Assembly: GCA_038496675.1 (NCBI GenBank)
Contig: CM076648.1
Span: 10,655,604-10,719,603 of the forward strand
DNA from: Rachycentron canadum
Lineage: Eukaryota; Chordata; Actinopteri; Carangiformes; Rachycentridae
DNA: 64,000 nucleotides
Direction of reading: 5' to 3'
Part shown: positions 61,487-64,000 of the stretch, piece by piece
How the letters are laid out: each line of letters starts with the position of its first letter
Numbering within the stretch: position 1 is the stretch's first letter
The notes under the pieces: model-generated
Told to the model about the DNA's origin: nothing
Database searches by the model: none
The model's input: only the letters and a program-made list of their open reading frames with translations
Translations under genes and position numbers: made by a program

Positions 61487-64000
61487 ACAACAGCAGCAGC
61501 AGCAGCCTCACTCACAGGCTCAGGGTCAGATGGCATTGCTGCAGCAGAGTGCATCTCTCCTCCAGCAGGTTGACAAAAAGCAGAAACCTCCTTCTTCCCA
61601 GAATGACAAAGACAGAGAACTACACAGGGAGAAGGACACAACTGAAAAAAATGAGGAATACGTTAACAAAGATTCTGTAGACAGCAAGCCAAAAGAAAAG
61701 AAGGACATTCAGCACATTTCAATTAACATGAACCATGATACTGGGTTGCCTCCACCGAGGATTGCCTCAGATGCTCGAGGAAATGCAACTAAAGCCCTGC
61801 TGGAGAATTTTGGGTTTGAGTTAGTAATTCAGTACAATGAAAATAAACAGAAAGCTCAGAAAAAGACAGCTGGACCTGCGGGATCAAGTGGTCCAGGTGG
61901 CATAACAAGAGTGGTGGACCCCATTGAGGGATTAGAAAAACTGGAATGTGAAGCCTGTGGCAAACTGTTTTCAAACATACTGATTCTAAAGAGTCACCAG
62001 GAGCATATCCACCAGGCTTTCTTTCCCTTTCGATCCCTTGAGAGGTTTGCCAAGGAATACAGAGAGCATTACGATAAACTCTATCCACTGAGACCCCCTA
62101 CACCAGAGGCTGCTCCAGCTCCTCCACCACCTCCTCCTCCACCTCCTCCTCCACCCCAAAGAGCTCCCACACCAAATATTCCTGTCTCTGCTGCCTCCCT
62201 CACACCTCCAACTGTACCTCCCCCACAGCCTCCAGTTCCTATGGCACAAATTCCCATGCCAATGGATTTGCCCCTCTTCTCGCCACTCATGATGCAGCCC
62301 ATGTCTCTGCAATCTTTGCCCACTCAGTTGCCTCCCCAGTTACCATCTGTTGAGCCAAGCCTGGCCTCAGACCTGGCTCAGCTCTATCAGCAGCAGCTTA
62401 CACCAGCCATGCTACAGCAGCAGAACAAGAGGCCACGGACTCGCATCACAGACGACCAGCTTAGGGTCCTGCGACAGTACTTCGATATCAACAATTCACC
62501 AAATGAGGAACAGATTAAAGAGATGGCAGACAAGTCAGGGCTTCCACAAAAAGTCATTAAGCACTGGTTCAGAAACACACTTTTTAAGGAGCGACAGCGC
62601 AATAAAGACTCGCCATACAATTTCAATAATCCACCAACAACAACTCTAGAAGACACAAAGATTGACTCTAAACCTCCTTCTCCTGAACCCCAGAAACAGG
62701 AATTGTATGGAAGTAAGAGATCATCCAGGACTAGGTTTACTGACTACCAGCTAAGAGTGTTACAAGACTTCTTTGATGCCAATGCTTATCCTAAAGATGA
62801 TGAATTTGAACAGCTCTCCAACCTTCTGAGCCTCCCCACTCGTGTTATTGTTGTGTGGTTCCAAAATGCGCGGCAGAAGGCCAGAAAGAATTATGAAAAC
62901 CAGGGTGACGGAGGAAAAGATGGTGAAAGACGAGAATTGTCAAATGACCGCTATATCCGCACCTCAAATCTGAACTATCAGTGCAAGAAATGCAGTCTGG
63001 TTTTCCAGCGTATATTTGATCTAATAAAACACCAAAAGAAGCTGTGTTACAAAGATGAAGATGAGGATGGACAGTATGACAGCCAAAATGAGGATTCACT
63101 GGATCTTTCCCATGAATGTTATACTCCCTCTGGGTCTTCCTGTCACACCCCAATGCCCTCGTCTTCAAGTCTCTGCCCACTTCCACCCTCCACTTCAGCA
63201 TTTTCACACCTCCCATCTGCTGAGAAAGAGGAGGCATCACCAGCATCCAGCTCAAACCTCTATGACGAAAAGCCCAAGCAGTTACCAGATATTTCTGCTG
63301 ATCCGCGAGAGAACCAAACGTCTATTAAACAGGAAATTGTGCATCAACCCCAGTCTGAGGCACAACACCACAGACCTCAGAGAGAAGAAAAGATGCAAAC
63401 TATTTCCAAGTCCATCAAACACTCATCTCCTTCCTTCTCTCAGCAACAACAGCAGTGTGGTCCATCAGCTTCTCAGACAAGCCAAGCCTCATCACAAAGC
63501 TCTCACATGAGCCTCAATCCACACCTGACCTCTGCCACACAACAACTGGCACAACAGATGATCCCGTACCAGTGTGAGCAGTGCAAGATTGGCTTCCCCT
63601 CCTTTGAGCACTGGCAGGAACACCAGCAATTACACTTCCTTTCTGTGCAAAATCAATTCATCCACCCTCAATTCCTCGACCGTCCAATTGACATGCCTTT
63701 CATGCTATTTGATCCCAGCAATCCTCTCCTGGCAAGTCAGTTACTCTCTGGGGCAATGCCACAGATCCCCAGCAGCTCTGCCACCTCTCCATCCACACCC
63801 ACCTCCACCATGAACTCCCTGAAGAGGAAGTTAGAGGAGAAAGCTGGCACTAGCCCAGGAGAGAACGACAGCACCAACAGTGGAGAAGAGCCACAGAGAG
63901 ACAAGCGCCTCAGAACCACCATCACACCTGAGCAGCTGGAGATCCTTTATCAGAAATATTTATTAGATTCTAATCCTACACGTAAAATGCTTGACCACAT
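59863..64000 (+). CDS. zfhx3: zfhx3 giant coding exon (likely exon 9), 3'-truncated by the window: eight zinc fingers, two complete and one partial homeodomain
   Basis: At least 4,138 nt, open throughout, entered in phase 1 and running off the right edge. Residue numbers count from the first full codon at 59865. Fingers: 39-62 (C-x4-C type), 80-100, 108-129, 225-247, 276-298, 695-716, 1040-1061 (last ligand Cys, so C2HC) and 1237-1257. Q-rich tracts lie around 405-430 and at 530-547 (18 Gln); a 12-Pro run is at 753-764. Homeodomain 1 is 854-913, with WFRN at 48-51; homeodomain 2 is 951-1010, with WFQN; homeodomain 3 starts at 1346 and is cut at the window end. Acidic SPTGSDSGS and [20 protein letters not shown] blocks match vertebrate ZFHX3. 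The fingers and homeodomains bind AT-rich DNA in the nucleus; the Q/P tracts are likely co-regulator surfaces. IKQE (63324-63335) fits a SUMO consensus. No frameshift or internal stop was found. Confidence 0.96.
61077..61160 (+). repeat. zfhx3: In-frame Gln and Ala-Gln repeat in exon 9
   Basis: CAA/CAG runs are followed by five Ala-Gln dipeptides (GCT/GCC with CAA/CAG) and then LQQELQQQAAL. It matches the position of the long Gln tract and QAQAQ stretch of mammalian ZFHX3, but the pure-Gln part is shorter here. Confidence 0.88.
61452..61505 (+). repeat. zfhx3: In-frame polyglutamine tract (18 Gln) in exon 9
   Basis: 54 nt of mixed CAG and CAA codons, preceded by HHHLQQQH. The interruptions by CAA make it more stable than a pure CAG run. 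It sits in a Gln-rich region between finger 5 and finger 6 and keeps the frame. Confidence 0.95.
62121..62156 (+). repeat. zfhx3: In-frame polyproline tract (12 Pro) in exon 9
   Basis: Twelve CCT/CCA/CCC codons lie between finger 6 and homeodomain 1. It is in the same place as the PPPPP stretch of human ZFHX3. It could be a docking site for WW, SH3 or EVH1-type domains, as inference. Confidence 0.95.

Noticed and set aside
61318..61641. Antisense frame with Ala/Val-rich repeats
   Set aside because: It is the reverse-strand shadow of the CAG/CAA glutamine tract of zfhx3.
62081..62323. Antisense Gly/Trp-rich frames
   Set aside because: They are shadows of the proline-rich coding segment of exon 9.
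59863..64000. Assignment to the paralogue zfhx4 instead of zfhx3
   Set aside because: The KDSPYNF..PP, GSKRSSRTRF, YENQG.GGKDGERREL and IPYQCEQCK.FPSFEHWQEH segments agree with ZFHX3 as I recall. ZFHX4 differs in the linker after homeodomain 1 and after homeodomain 2. A database comparison would settle it and would also say which fish duplicate this is.
1..64000. CRISPR arrays, toxin-antitoxin or other prokaryote-type systems, endogenous virus genes, tRNA or rRNA genes
   Set aside because: No direct-repeat/spacer arrays, operon-like gene packing, retroviral gag/pol/env-type frames or tRNA promoter boxes were found. The window is ordinary vertebrate intron plus zfhx3 exons.

Overview
This is a vertebrate genomic window, most likely from a ray-finned fish. 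It carries the middle of one gene on the + strand: zfhx3 (ATBF1), a giant nuclear transcription factor with many C2H2 zinc fingers and several homeodomains. I see no other protein-coding gene, no RNA gene, no intact transposon, and no bacterial-type operon, CRISPR array or defence system. The fish assignment is an inference from the many CA/GT microsatellites, the lack of mammalian SINE/LINE blocks, and introns that look compact for this locus. The gene assignment is much firmer. The exon 9 peptide follows vertebrate ZFHX3 finger by finger and homeodomain by homeodomain, and its finger 8 to homeodomain 3 stretch matches ZFHX3 better than the paralogue ZFHX4, as far as I recall both.

Layout: 1-12349 is the tail of an upstream intron. 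Six consecutive coding exons follow, at 12350-12581, 44897-45004, 54619-54755, 55264-55464, 59511-59634 and 59863 to past the right edge. Reading frame and splice phase join cleanly across all five junctions (phases 1, 1, 0, 0, 1). Together they give about 1,646 codons, a little under half of the roughly 3,700-residue human protein. By order they probably correspond to human exons 4-9; the 5' exons and the last exon lie outside. Exon 4 closes one zinc finger and encodes another. Exons 5 and 6 are an acidic, Ser/Pro-rich linker with a basic KRPR patch. Exon 7 carries two fingers. Exon 8 is a short linker. The giant exon 9 carries eight fingers, two glutamine-rich tracts, a proline tract, two complete homeodomains and the start of a third.

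About 92% of the window is intron. The 32-kb intron 12582-44896 dominates. It holds microsatellites, an assembly gap inside a poly-G run, several blocks of complex sequence rich in TAAT and POU-octamer words that look like conserved non-coding elements, a striking long inverted repeat (31071-31654), and two strong hairpins. The regulatory readings are inferences from sequence texture only, since no alignment was possible.
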